Notes under the pieces: generated by a model
Databases searched by the model: none
What the model saw: the letters and a program-made list of their open reading frames with translations, nothing else
Told to the model about the DNA's origin: nothing
Shown here: positions 40,648-49,576 of the stretch, piece by piece
Position numbering within the stretch: position 1 is the first letter of the stretch
Layout: the number at the start of each line of letters is the position of its first letter
Translations under genes and position numbers: made by a program
NCBI GenBank assembly: GCA_017454905.1
Contig: JAFTCB010000044.1
Location: forward strand, 1 to 64,000
Length of the DNA: 64,000 nucleotides
Reading direction: 5' to 3'
Origin: Bacteroidales bacterium
Lineage (GTDB): Bacteria; Bacteroidota; Bacteroidia; Bacteroidales; UBA932

Positions 40648-43600
40648 ATGAAAGCACTTAAATTATTAACACTAACCCTTCTGACGCTGATGAACATTCC
40701 CTTCAACGCCTGCGCGAAAGACAAGCAGGGCCATACCCTGACCAAGCTTTGGGCTGAATACGAAAAGGCCGTCGATGCCGACAAGCCCAAAGACCAGGCC
40801 GACATCCTCGAGCGGATCAAGAAAGAGGCTTCCGAGAAGCGTCTTGCCTGGGACTTTTATGACGCCTGCTGGAAATATGTGGATGCACGCAGCAGTTCCA
40901 ACTGGAAACTCCGGGGCGAGCTCCAGACCCAGGCCGACCGGGAGATCGAGCAGTTCGGCGAACCCGTCGCCGTCTTCTTCAACCGCCGCAGACAGAGCAG
41001 TTCCGAAGATTTGCTCCAATACATCACGGAGCACAAAGACCGGCTGCTCCGGACGAACAATCCCGAGTTCTTCCAAAACGATCCAGATGCCAATTCGTTC
41101 ATTTTCTCCGAATTTCTGGCTTCCCGGATTCCCAATGATTATGAATATGCGCTGTGGAGCCTCCTCCACAGGCGGGGCAGCCAGGCCGTCTACCAGACCG
41201 TCCGGGAGCATTTCTCCGGACGCTATCCTTATGATGCCTTTGCCGAGTATTACCTGATCCAGCAGGAAAACTCCTCGGTCCCCGTTGCCGTCAAGGCCAT
41301 GGAAGCCTTTGTCGAAGCACATGCCGGGCAGGCCGTTTCGATCCTCGGCCGGGACTACCTCCTGCTGCAACGCCAGAACCAGATCCGCTGGGACGAAGGC
41401 AGTTCCCAGGAATACCGTCAGCTCGCCCGCGACTGCGAGAGCTGCATTGCCGACCGCAAAAAGTTCACGGGCGAAGAGAAGGAAATCGCCGATTGCAGCC
41501 ACTACGCCGATGAGATCCTGGAGACCCTGACCGCCCGGGAACTCTCCGTGGACGTCACCCGCGGCACGGCCACCTTCACCGTGCGCAACATTCCCTCCGT
41601 CAAGGTCAGCATCCTGGACGGGAAGCAGGAGGTCTTCAACACCCGGGTGGACAATCCGGCGAACAGTTTCTATATCAAGGACACGCTTTCTCTCAAACTG
41701 CCCGACCTGGACGACAAGACCTATACCCTCAAGTGCTCCTACAATGACGTGGAGACGCAGAGCGCGTACCGGAAGTATACCCTCTCCATCGCCACCAAGC
41801 GCGACCTGGACGGGTACGGTGTCTTCGTGGCAGACTATCTCACGGGCGAACCGGTCCAACGCTGCGACCTGTTCCTGTATGATCAGGATAAGCAGATCGA
41901 ACAGGTAGCGGATTTTCCGATCGACGGTTTCACCTACCTGCCCGCATCTTTCACCAGGCATCTTGACGACAAGCACTGGAGCCTCGAGATCCAGGCCGTC
42001 GCCCGGATCGGCGGGCGGGTACGCGCATCCAACCGGCATAACCTCCACTACGAAAGGGCGATGACCGTCAGCACCGAAAACCCGGACATCCGCCACGCCA
42101 TGATCATCACGGACCGCAGCGCCTTCACCCCGGACGAGACGGTGCACTACAAGGTCCTTCTCTATTCGGGCCTCTACGAGTTCGCAACCCGGCCCGAAGG
42201 CATCCGGATCCATGCGACGCTGACCGATCCTTCCGGCAAGCAGATTGACGAGCAGGATCTGACCACCAACGAATTCGGTTCAGCGGCAGGCGCATTCGTC
42301 CTCAAGAAGGGTGAGCGCGGCGGCATGTACGAGATCAAGGTCAAAGAAGGCACCCGCACCCTCGCTACCAAGAAGGTGCGTGCGGATGAATTCGTCCTGC
42401 CGACCTTCGAGCTTACGTGGAAACCGGACAACCGGCTCTACCTCCCGCTCGACAATGTCCTCGTCGAAGGCGGCATCCGCAGCTACTCCGGGCACAATCT
42501 CGGTACCGCCACCGCAACATACACCGTCAGCAGCTACGACAAAACCATCGCCGAAGGGGAATTGAAGCTGTCCCCTTCCGGAGAATTCAGCATCCCCTTC
42601 CAGGCGCCGGAGACCGGTTACTACAGACAAAGCGTCTCGGTCACCGTCCGCGTCACGGACTCCACCGGCGAGACCCTGGAATTCAGCCGGGCCGTCACCG
42701 TTTCCCACTTCATTCCCCTGTACATTTCGGTCCTGAACGAGGTCGCCGGCCGCGTGGACGTCGACGGGAGCTACCGCAACGGTGCGATCATCGGCGAAGG
42801 GACGGCCCAGGTCCGCTTCCAGATCGGCTACGGCACCCCGCTGACACACCCGCAGCTGAAGATCGCCTACAAGGTCATGCATGAAGGAAAGGAGATCCTT
42901 TCCGGCACCGCCGTCAACGGGGAAGTCACTCCGGTCGACCTCTCCCGTTTCCCCTCCGGGAAATACACCATCGAAGCCGTCGCTACGGCCAGGAATGAAA
43001 AGGGGGATCCCTACGAAGCGAAAGAAAGCCAGGATCTCGTCAAGGCGGCCGATGAGGACACGGCCCTGGACCTGGACGCCCGCTGCTTCTTCAAGGAAAT
43101 GGCGGATGACGGCTCCAGCATCGCCCTGCAGGTCGGCGCCACCCGCGGTCCCATGTGGATCGTGGCCGAACTCTACGGCGACGGCAACCGCCTCCTGGAC
43201 AAGCGGATCGTCCGCATGCGCGGCGAACGCGGAAAGGACGGCTCGCTGCAGGTTGTCCGCTTCGAGCGCAAAGCCGCCTATCCCGAAAACCTGACGCTCA
43301 AGCTGTTCTGGTTCCATGACGAGAACGCCTACTCCTATACCGTCACTTCCTACAAACCCAAGTCGCAGCTGCAGCTGCCGCTGAGTTTCAGCCGCTTCCT
43401 GGACACGACGGCCCCGCACCACGATTATAGCTTCACCATCCGGACTGCGGCCGGCACGGAAGTAGCCGCCACCATCTTCGACAAAAGCACGGAGACCATC
43501 GAGCGCAACATCTGGTCCACCGACCTGCCGGACACCCGCACCCTGCCTTCCGTCGATTACAGCCATTCGACCGGCGAAGATGAGTCCAGCGCCTACGACA

Positions 43601-45843
43601 ATGCGGTCACCAATGGCCGTAGCCGCAGGAGAATCCTGGCCAAGGCGGCAGGAGGCGCCGTGATGGAAATGATGGTGGAGGATTCCGTAGACATGATGAG
43701 CGCGGACATGATGGCGGCAAGGGAGGTTCCCGCAGAGGCGGAAGAGCTCGTCGAAGAGAGCACAGCTGCTGAAGACATCCCCGTCCGCGAAAATTTCGCC
43801 AACACGATCGCCTGGGAGCCTTTCCTGCGCTCCGACAAGGACGGCGTGGTGACCTTCAACTTCACCACGGCCGACAAGCTCTCTACCTATTATGTGCAGC
43901 TTTTCGCCCACGACAAGGCCTTCCACAATGAGACGCTCCGGCAGGAGATGGTCGTGACCCTTCCGGTCAAAGTCGCCGTCGTCCAGCCGCAGTACCTCTA
44001 CGAAGGCGACCGTTACGTCGCCCGCGTGACCGTGGCCAACAGCAAGGGAGTAGCCATCGCCGGCCGCATCGGGGTCAAGTTCGTGAATGGCAAGGACTAC
44101 AAGACCGCCCCCGTGGTTTCCGACCAGGGCACGCGCGTGACGGTTCCGGCCTACGGATCCGCCGACTACAACTGTGAGATTTCCGCGCCCCGGCTCGAGA
44201 ACCTCGGCATGCTGGTCAGCTTCACCGCCGACAATGCAGACTACGGCTCCGACGCCGTTTTCGTGGCGATGCCGGTCAAAGCGGCCCGCCAGACGATCAC
44301 CGAAGCGCACTCCGCCCTGCTGCTCGCCGGGATGGATCGCGAAACGGTCCTCGCCTCCCTGCGCAGCCAGTTCATCAATGTGCAGGGGGCGGAAGCCGCC
44401 CTGCGCGAGATTTCCATCTTGGGCATGATCCAGGAAGCCGTCCCGGAGAAGGTGATTCCTTCGAGCGAGAACCTGCTCGACCAGAGCGAGGCCCTCTACG
44501 CCAATTTCCTCATTGACAAACTGCCCGGATCCAAAGGTTCCGGCGCCACGCCGGAGCAGCGCGCCGACATGGTGAAAAAGATCCTCGCCTGCAGGAACGG
44601 CGACGGCGGCTTCGGCTGGTTCGCCGGGATGAGTTCTTCCCCACTGCTGACGGCCACCCTGCTGGAACGGCTCGCGGACATGGGGGCGGACTGCCCGCAG
44701 GACCTCGCCCAGACCCTTCCCGCCGCCGTGAAGTACCTGGACCAGGACTTCCTCGGCGACCGCAAACGTCCTTTCTGGTGCGGCGGCCTGAGCCTCGAGC
44801 AATACCTCCACGTCCGCGCCCTGTTCCCTGAGGTCGGATTTGCCCCGAAGGGAGCCGCGCTCAAGACGATGCGCGAATTCAAGAAGGAAGCCAAATCCTA
44901 TCTCGTCCCGGGGAAGGTCCGCGGCCTGAACGGCCAGGTCTTCGCCAAGGCCCGCCGGATGAAGACCCTGCGCGCCCTGCTTGGAAACGAGCGCGGCACG
45001 GCCCTGGCCCACGCCTGGGGCATCTCCCTTTTCGCCAAAGGCAGGCTGACCAGATCGCTGGAGAAAGATATCGAGTCCCTGCTCCAGTACGCGGAACCGC
45101 ACCGCAGCGGCGGCACCTATTATCCGAACGCCGTCATGCCCTGGCGGGGCCTGCTCGAAAGCGAACTCTACGCCCATGCACTGATCTGCGACCTGCTGAC
45201 GGACTGCGGCCACAACGAAGTCGCCGAAGGCATCCGTCTCTGGATCATGGTCCAGAAAGAGACCCAGCAATGGGAAGATGACCCGGCATACATCCAGGCC
45301 ATCGGCAGCGTGCTGCAAGGCACGCAGGAGACCCTCCAGACCAAGGTCCTCGCCCTGAGCGCCACCACGACCCTGCCGTTCACGCAGATCAAGGCCTCCG
45401 GCAACGGATTCACCCTCGGGCAGAGTTTCACCCGCAACGGGGAGCCGCTCAAGGACGGCGATGTCCTGCACGTCGGAGACAAGGTCCAAGCCCGGTTCTC
45501 CATCTGGAACGAAGAGAACCGCAGTTTCGTGCGGCTCACCGCACCGCGTCCCGCCGCCTTCCGTCCGGTGGACCAGGTCTCCGGCCGCTACGGCTGGTTC
45601 GCGCGTCCGATTTCCATCACCGGCTGGGTGACCTTCAGCCCGCAGGGCTACCGGAGCGTCCTGTCTGACCGTACGGAATTCTGGTTCGACAGCTATCCGG
45701 AAGAGACGACCACCCTTACCGAAGAATACTTCATCACCCAGGAAGGCACGTTCCAGTGCCCCGTCCCCGTGATCGAGTCGCTCTATGCCCCGCACTACCG
45801 CGCGAACGACGGCGGGCATGAAGCCTTCGTCGTTCGCCCCTGA
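40648..45843 (+). CDS. Large alpha-2-macroglobulin family protein lacking the thioester motif
   Basis: 1731 residues with an N-terminal signal (MKALKLLTLTLLTLMNIPFN; the next residues ACA could be a signal-peptidase I site, a lipobox is less likely). The middle has MG2-type repeats (IITDRSAFTPDETVHYKVLL; GLYEFATRPEGIRIHATLTD). Around residues 1005-1045 lies a methionine- and acid-rich segment (MEMMVEDSVDMMSADMMAAR) in the place of a bait region, followed by TIAWEPFLRSDKDGVVTFNF of the A2M domain. The helical domain follows (CRNGDGGFGWFAGMSSSPLL). The usual CxEQ thioester is not found; that stretch reads IPSSENLLDQSEALYANF. Periplasmic or surface protease trapping is the presumed role. Its 3' end appears altered by a 90-base duplication. 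Confidence 0.87.
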   Translation: MKALKLLTLTLLTLMNIPFNACAKDKQGHTLTKLWAEYEKAVDADKPKDQADILERIKKEASEKRLAWDFYDACWKYVDARSSSNWKLRGELQTQADREIEQFGEPVAVFFNRRRQSSSEDLLQYITEHKDRLLRTNNPEFFQNDPDANSFIFSEFLASRIPNDYEYALWSLLHRRGSQAVYQTVREHFSGRYPYDAFAEYYLIQQENSSVPVAVKAMEAFVEAHAGQAVSILGRDYLLLQRQNQIRWDEGSSQEYRQLARDCESCIADRKKFTGEEKEIADCSHYADEILETLTARELSVDVTRGTATFTVRNIPSVKVSILDGKQEVFNTRVDNPANSFYIKDTLSLKLPDLDDKTYTLKCSYNDVETQSAYRKYTLSIATKRDLDGYGVFVADYLTGEPVQRCDLFLYDQDKQIEQVADFPIDGFTYLPASFTRHLDDKHWSLEIQAVARIGGRVRASNRHNLHYERAMTVSTENPDIRHAMIITDRSAFTPDETVHYKVLLYSGLYEFATRPEGIRIHATLTDPSGKQIDEQDLTTNEFGSAAGAFVLKKGERGGMYEIKVKEGTRTLATKKVRADEFVLPTFELTWKPDNRLYLPLDNVLVEGGIRSYSGHNLGTATATYTVSSYDKTIAEGELKLSPSGEFSIPFQAPETGYYRQSVSVTVRVTDSTGETLEFSRAVTVSHFIPLYISVLNEVAGRVDVDGSYRNGAIIGEGTAQVRFQIGYGTPLTHPQLKIAYKVMHEGKEILSGTAVNGEVTPVDLSRFPSGKYTIEAVATARNEKGDPYEAKESQDLVKAADEDTALDLDARCFFKEMADDGSSIALQVGATRGPMWIVAELYGDGNRLLDKRIVRMRGERGKDGSLQVVRFERKAAYPENLTLKLFWFHDENAYSYTVTSYKPKSQLQLPLSFSRFLDTTAPHHDYSFTIRTAAGTEVAATIFDKSTETIERNIWSTDLPDTRTLPSVDYSHSTGEDESSAYDNAVTNGRSRRRILAKAAGGAVMEMMVEDSVDMMSADMMAAREVPAEAEELVEESTAAEDIPVRENFANTIAWEPFLRSDKDGVVTFNFTTADKLSTYYVQLFAHDKAFHNETLRQEMVVTLPVKVAVVQPQYLYEGDRYVARVTVANSKGVAIAGRIGVKFVNGKDYKTAPVVSDQGTRVTVPAYGSADYNCEISAPRLENLGMLVSFTADNADYGSDAVFVAMPVKAARQTITEAHSALLLAGMDRETVLASLRSQFINVQGAEAALREISILGMIQEAVPEKVIPSSENLLDQSEALYANFLIDKLPGSKGSGATPEQRADMVKKILACRNGDGGFGWFAGMSSSPLLTATLLERLADMGADCPQDLAQTLPAAVKYLDQDFLGDRKRPFWCGGLSLEQYLHVRALFPEVGFAPKGAALKTMREFKKEAKSYLVPGKVRGLNGQVFAKARRMKTLRALLGNERGTALAHAWGISLFAKGRLTRSLEKDIESLLQYAEPHRSGGTYYPNAVMPWRGLLESELYAHALICDLLTDCGHNEVAEGIRLWIMVQKETQQWEDDPAYIQAIGSVLQGTQETLQTKVLALSATTTLPFTQIKASGNGFTLGQSFTRNGEPLKDGDVLHVGDKVQARFSIWNEENRSFVRLTAPRPAAFRPVDQVSGRYGWFARPISITGWVTFSPQGYRSVLSDRTEFWFDSYPEETTTLTEEYFITQEGTFQCPVPVIESLYAPHYRANDGGHEAFVVRP

Positions 45844-45923
45844 CGGGGTCCTTTATGACAGGGGGGCGTTCCCCCCTGACCCCCTGACTCGCTTCGCTCC
45901 GGCGGGCATGAAGCCTTCGTCGT
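45810..45923. repeat. 90-base insertion flanked by 24-base direct repeats at the end of the macroglobulin gene
   Basis: A 24-base sequence beginning CGGCGGGCATGAAGCCTTCG occurs at 45810-45833 and again, identical, at 45900-45923. Between the copies are 66 bases including a G6/C6 hairpin and GACTCGCTTCGCTCCGG. The first copy encodes the present protein end (GGHEAFVVRP). The second copy, followed by GTGAACTAA, would give GGHEAFVVN. The simplest reading is insertion of a short element with duplication of the target, which changed only the last residues. Confidence 0.65.
45859..45878. terminator. G/C hairpin between convergent genes
   Basis: CAGGGGGG and CCCCCCTG pair perfectly over eight bases around the four-base loop CGTT. 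It sits between the convergent macroglobulin and truA genes and could act as a terminator, but it belongs to the inserted element and lacks a T-run. Confidence 0.35.
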
Positions 45924-45926
45924 GAA

Positions 45927-46715
45927 CTAATACTGAACTCCGCTGAGGAAGAGCGCATGGCCGGGTACAGACTCCCCGGCCAGACAGCGCATCACCGTCC
46001 CGCCGGAGAAATCCGGAGGCAGGACCAGGGACCGGAAGTCCTCGACACTGCGCTTGCCGCGCCCGACTTCGAGCAGCGTCCCCACCACGGCGCGGACCAT
46101 GTTGCGCAGGAAGCGGTCGGCACTGATGCGGAAATACCAGTAATCCTCCCCGCCCTGCCTTCCTGTCAGCGACAGGTGGGTGGGCGTGTAACGCTGCCAG
46201 GCTGCCTGCGTAACCGTGCAGAGGGAGGTCTTGGAGTCCGCCCCCGTTTTCTCGAAACAGCGGAAATCATGATGCCCCAACAGAGCCTGCGCCGCCTGGT
46301 TCATCCGGTCGAAATCCACGCCCGGGAAGGTGTAGAGATAGGAAAACGCGTCCATGAACGGATCTTTCACCCGATGCAGGAAATATGTGTACTCGCGCTG
46401 AACGGCATCAAAACGGGCATGGAATTCCGGCGCTGCCGGAGCCACCGCATGAATCACCACGGAACGGGGCAGGATGGCATTTAATTTGTAGCATAATTGA
46501 TGCGTATCAAGCCCCTCGGCTGCGTCGAAATGAGCGATGTAGCCGATTGCATTCACGCCCGTGTCGGTCCGGCCGGCGCCGGTCACGGCCACGGGAGCAT
46601 GCAGCAGGGTGGACAAGGCCCCTTCGAGCGTCTGCTGGACACTGGGGGCATCCGGCTGGACCTGCCAGCCGCAGAAGTCCGCCCCGCGGTAGGAAAGCTT
46701 GATGGAGTAGCGCAT
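45927..46715 (-). CDS. truA: tRNA pseudouridine(38-40) synthase TruA
   Basis: 262 residues from the ATG at 46715 (an in-frame start at 46727 would fall inside the promoter box). It isomerizes uridines 38-40 in the tRNA anticodon arm. The family landmarks are YRGADFCGWQVQPDAPSVQQ, the catalytic aspartate in TGAGRTDTGVNAIG, FHARFDAVQREYTYF and FLRNMVRAVVGTLLEVGRGK. Length is normal. It is divergent from the MoxR gene, with only 26 bases between the two starts. Confidence 0.95.
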   Translation of the reverse strand: MRYSIKLSYRGADFCGWQVQPDAPSVQQTLEGALSTLLHAPVAVTGAGRTDTGVNAIGYIAHFDAAEGLDTHQLCYKLNAILPRSVVIHAVAPAAPEFHARFDAVQREYTYFLHRVKDPFMDAFSYLYTFPGVDFDRMNQAAQALLGHHDFRCFEKTGADSKTSLCTVTQAAWQRYTPTHLSLTGRQGGEDYWYFRISADRFLRNMVRAVVGTLLEVGRGKRSVEDFRSLVLPPDFSGGTVMRCLAGESVPGHALFLSGVQY

Positions 46716-46724
46716 AACTGACTG

Positions 46725-46732
46725 CAAAATTA
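46725..46732 (-). promoter_or_regulatory. -7 promoter box for truA
   Basis: The minus strand reads TAATTTTG, matching TAnnTTTG, nine bases before the truA ATG. A TTTA lies 19 bases further upstream (46755-46752), one base from TTTG, inside the start of the MoxR gene. Confidence 0.5.
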
Positions 46733-46741
46733 AAGAATTAT

Positions 46742-47734
46742 ATGGAAAGTGTAAACATCAAGGAGCTCAACGACCGCATCCAGAAAGAGAGCGCGTTCGT
46801 GGATCTCCTCTCCCTGGAGATGGGCAAGGTCATCGTGGGCCAGAAGCATCTGGTGGAGAACCTCCTGATCGCGATGCTTGCGGACGGGCACATCCTGCTC
46901 GAAGGTGTCCCCGGCCTGGCCAAGACCCTCGCCATCAGCACCCTGTCCCGCGCCGTGGACGCCAAGTTCAGCCGCATCCAGTTCACCCCGGACCTGCTGC
47001 CTGCCGACGTCACCGGCACGCTGATCTATTCGCAGAAGAAAGAGCAGTTCGAGGTGCACAAGGGCCCCATCTTCGCCAACTTCGTGCTTGCGGATGAAAT
47101 CAACCGTGCGCCCGCCAAGGTCCAGTCCGCCCTGCTGGAAGCCATGCAGGAGCGTCAGGTGACGCTGGGTGACGAGACCTACAAGCTGCCCGAGCCGTTC
47201 CTGGTGATGGCCACGCAGAATCCGATCGAGCAGGAAGGCACCTACCCCCTCCCGGAGGCCCAGGTGGACCGTTTCATGCTCAAGGTCGTGGTCGGCTACC
47301 CCAAGAAAGAAGAGGAGAAGCTCATCATCCGGATGAACAACAGCGGAGAGTTCCCCAAGGCACAGCCCGTGGTGAGCCCGGCGGACATCGTCCGCGCCCG
47401 CGAGGTGGTCCGGGAAGTTTACATGGACGAAAAGATCGAACGGTATATCGTGGACATCGTCTACGCGACCCGTACTCCCGGTGAATACGGCCTGAAGAAC
47501 CTGGAGGACCTGATTTCCTTCGGCGGATCGCCCCGTGCCAGCATCAGCCTGTCGATGGCGGCGAAGGCCTATGCCTTCATCAAGCGCCGCGGCTACGTAA
47601 TCCCGGAGGACGTGCGCGCCGTGTGTCCCGAGGTACTGCGCCACCGCATCGGCCTGACCTACGAGGCGGAAGCCGAGAACGTCACGCCGGAAGAGATTAT
47701 CGAACAGATCATCAATGCCGTCATCGTCCCGTAA
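46742..47734 (+). CDS. MoxR-family AAA+ ATPase
   Basis: 330 residues. Walker A is GVPGLAKTLAIS, Walker B is FVLADEINRAPAK, and sensor 1 is LVMATQNPIEQEGTYPLPEA, all typical of MoxR ATPases, which act as chaperones inserting metals or assembling complexes with VWA-domain partners. It is the first gene of the Bat operon; its stop lies within the start of the DUF58 gene (20-base overlap). The order MoxR, DUF58, membrane protein, BatA-E is the conserved Bacteroidetes arrangement. No clear plus-strand promoter is visible in the short 26-base gap before it. Confidence 0.95.
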   Translation: MESVNIKELNDRIQKESAFVDLLSLEMGKVIVGQKHLVENLLIAMLADGHILLEGVPGLAKTLAISTLSRAVDAKFSRIQFTPDLLPADVTGTLIYSQKKEQFEVHKGPIFANFVLADEINRAPAKVQSALLEAMQERQVTLGDETYKLPEPFLVMATQNPIEQEGTYPLPEAQVDRFMLKVVVGYPKKEEEKLIIRMNNSGEFPKAQPVVSPADIVRAREVVREVYMDEKIERYIVDIVYATRTPGEYGLKNLEDLISFGGSPRASISLSMAAKAYAFIKRRGYVIPEDVRAVCPEVLRHRIGLTYEAEAENVTPEEIIEQIINAVIVP

Positions 47735-48617
47735 TACGCGTGCGACCGAACTCCTGAAGAAAGTCAGGAAGATCGAGATCAAGACCAAGGCGCTCTCCCA
47801 CCAGATTTTCGCCGGCGAGTACCATTCGGCCTTCAAGGGCCGCGGCATGGCATTCAGCGAGGTGCGGGAGTACCAGTGGGGGGACGACGTTCGCTCGATG
47901 GACTGGAACGTCACGGCGCGCCTGCGCGCCCCGTATGTCAAGGTCTTCGAGGAGGAGCGCGAACTGACGGTCGTGCTGCTGGTGGACGTGAGCCGCTCCG
48001 GCCTGTTCGGCACCGCCGTGCAGACCAAGCGCGAACGCATCGCCGAGATCGCGGCCGTGCTGTCGTTCAGCGCCATCCTCAACAACGACAAGGTCGGCGC
48101 CCTGTTCTTCTCCGACCGCGTCGAGAAATTCATCCCGCCGGCCAAGGGCCGCTCGCATCTGCTGCACATCATCCGCGAGATGCTCGAGCTCCAGCCCGTC
48201 TCGGACGGGACGGACATCGGCGTCGCGCTGAAGTTCCTCACGAATGCGATCAAGAAGAAGTGTACGGCCTTCCTGCTGAGCGATATGCTCGACGCGGACC
48301 CCGAAGGGCATCCGCGTTACGAGGAGGCGCTCAAGGTGGCGGTGAACCGCCACGACCTCAGCGTGATCAAGGTACACGACCCGCGGGAGCGCTCGCTCCC
48401 GTCCGTGGGCCTGGTCCATATCAAGGACAGCGAAAGCGGACGCGGCGCCTGGATCGACACCGGCAGCCGCAGGACGCGTGCCGCCTATGAGCGCTGGTTC
48501 GCCGAACTCTCGGCCCGGGAGACGGGCCTGTTCAACAAATACCAGGTCGACCACGTGGACATCTCCACGGATGCCGACTATGTCAAGGGGCTGATGGCCC
48601 TGTTTGCTCACAGATGA
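47715..48617 (+). CDS. DUF58 domain protein (VWA-like)
   Basis: 300 residues, soluble. The DUF58 signature FSEVREYQWGDDVRSMDWNV is followed by KVFEEERELTVVLLVDVSRS, with a MIDAS-like DxSxS (DVSRS) as in VWA domains. These proteins are the standard partners of MoxR ATPases. It overlaps the MoxR gene by 20 bases and the next gene by four, consistent with coupled translation. A function in envelope stress or oxygen tolerance is inferred from the Bat context. Confidence 0.92.
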   Translation: MPSSSRNTRATELLKKVRKIEIKTKALSHQIFAGEYHSAFKGRGMAFSEVREYQWGDDVRSMDWNVTARLRAPYVKVFEEERELTVVLLVDVSRSGLFGTAVQTKRERIAEIAAVLSFSAILNNDKVGALFFSDRVEKFIPPAKGRSHLLHIIREMLELQPVSDGTDIGVALKFLTNAIKKKCTAFLLSDMLDADPEGHPRYEEALKVAVNRHDLSVIKVHDPRERSLPSVGLVHIKDSESGRGAWIDTGSRRTRAAYERWFAELSARETGLFNKYQVDHVDISTDADYVKGLMALFAHR

Positions 48618-49576
48618 AATTGTTGATGTTCATATGGCTCGCGATGCTGGACATCGTTCCGGCGGGGCAGGCTTGGCTCAAGCAGCTCCAGCCCCGGGAC
48701 TCCATCTTGATCGCCGACCAGATCGAATATGGATTCCAGCTGGACAGCGTGCCGGAAGGGACCGCCCTGCGCTTGCCCGATTTCTCGCAGGCATCCAGCG
48801 ACACCCTGACCCTGGTGCGCAGCTGGCAGCTTGACACGCTGGCCACCCTGAAAGTCCGCCGTCCCGGCAGCAAAGAGCGCACGCAGCTCTACAATATCCG
48901 GGGCAGCATCGTGCTCGCGCCCTTCGAGGAGGGCACCTACCAGCTGCCGCCCATCCCCGTGCTGCGCGACCGCGACACGCTCCTGTTCGAGGCCTTGCAG
49001 ATGCAGGTCAAGACGATGCCGGTGGACACGGCCACCTTCGTGCTCCACGACATCAAGGACCAGATGCGCTATCCGCTGACTTTCCGGGAATGCCTCCCCT
49101 GGATCGGGGGCGCGCTGCTGCTCGCCGGCCTGATCGTGCTGCTGGTCTGGCTGATCCGCCGCCGCAGACAGGCCGGAGGAGAGTTCCAGGCCAAGAAGGA
49201 TCCCGCCTATATCGTGGCGCTGCGCGAACTGGAAAAGTGGCGCGGCGACAAGTTCTGGGCGCCGGACAAGCAGAAATCCTTCTATTCGGGCATCACCGAC
49301 GCCCTGAAGAACTATATCGAAGACCGCTTCGGCATCGATGCGCCGGAGATGACGACGGCCGAACTGTTCGACGCGCTGAAGCAGGCGGAGGACCTCCCGG
49401 AAGAGCTCCGCGAGCAGACGCGCACCGTTTTCGAATGTGCGGACTTCGTCAAGTTCGCCAAGCATGTCGCCTCCGAGGAGGAGAACGCCCGGGCCGTACC
49501 GACGGCCGTCCGCTTTGTGACGTCCACTTATCAGACCGTGCTTGAGGAGGAGCCGAAAGAAGCGCATGAACTTTGA
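48614..49576 (+). CDS. Bat-operon membrane protein (DUF4381-like)
   Basis: 320 residues. A short hydrophobic N-terminus (MKLLMFIWLAMLDIVPAGQA) may be a signal peptide. A beta-rich periplasmic part of about 130 residues follows, then one strong membrane helix near 158-180 (WIGGALLLAGLIVLLVWLI) ending in a basic RRRR stop-transfer, and a helical cytoplasmic domain with FYSGITDALKNYIEDRFGID. This is the usual uncharacterized gene between DUF58 and batA in Bacteroidetes. It overlaps both neighbours (4 and 11 bases). The biochemical role is not known. Confidence 0.8.
   Translation: MKLLMFIWLAMLDIVPAGQAWLKQLQPRDSILIADQIEYGFQLDSVPEGTALRLPDFSQASSDTLTLVRSWQLDTLATLKVRRPGSKERTQLYNIRGSIVLAPFEEGTYQLPPIPVLRDRDTLLFEALQMQVKTMPVDTATFVLHDIKDQMRYPLTFRECLPWIGGALLLAGLIVLLVWLIRRRRQAGGEFQAKKDPAYIVALRELEKWRGDKFWAPDKQKSFYSGITDALKNYIEDRFGIDAPEMTTAELFDALKQAEDLPEELREQTRTVFECADFVKFAKHVASEEENARAVPTAVRFVTSTYQTVLEEEPKEAHEL

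Noticed and set aside
42280-45819. Minus-strand open frame of 1179 codons opposite the macroglobulin gene
   Set aside because: Shadow frame. The plus strand carries MG and A2M domains in order and a signal peptide.
45834-45900. Possible insertion sequence or transposase near the macroglobulin end
   Set aside because: Only 66 bases lie between the direct repeats and there is no coding capacity, so at most it is a non-autonomous element.
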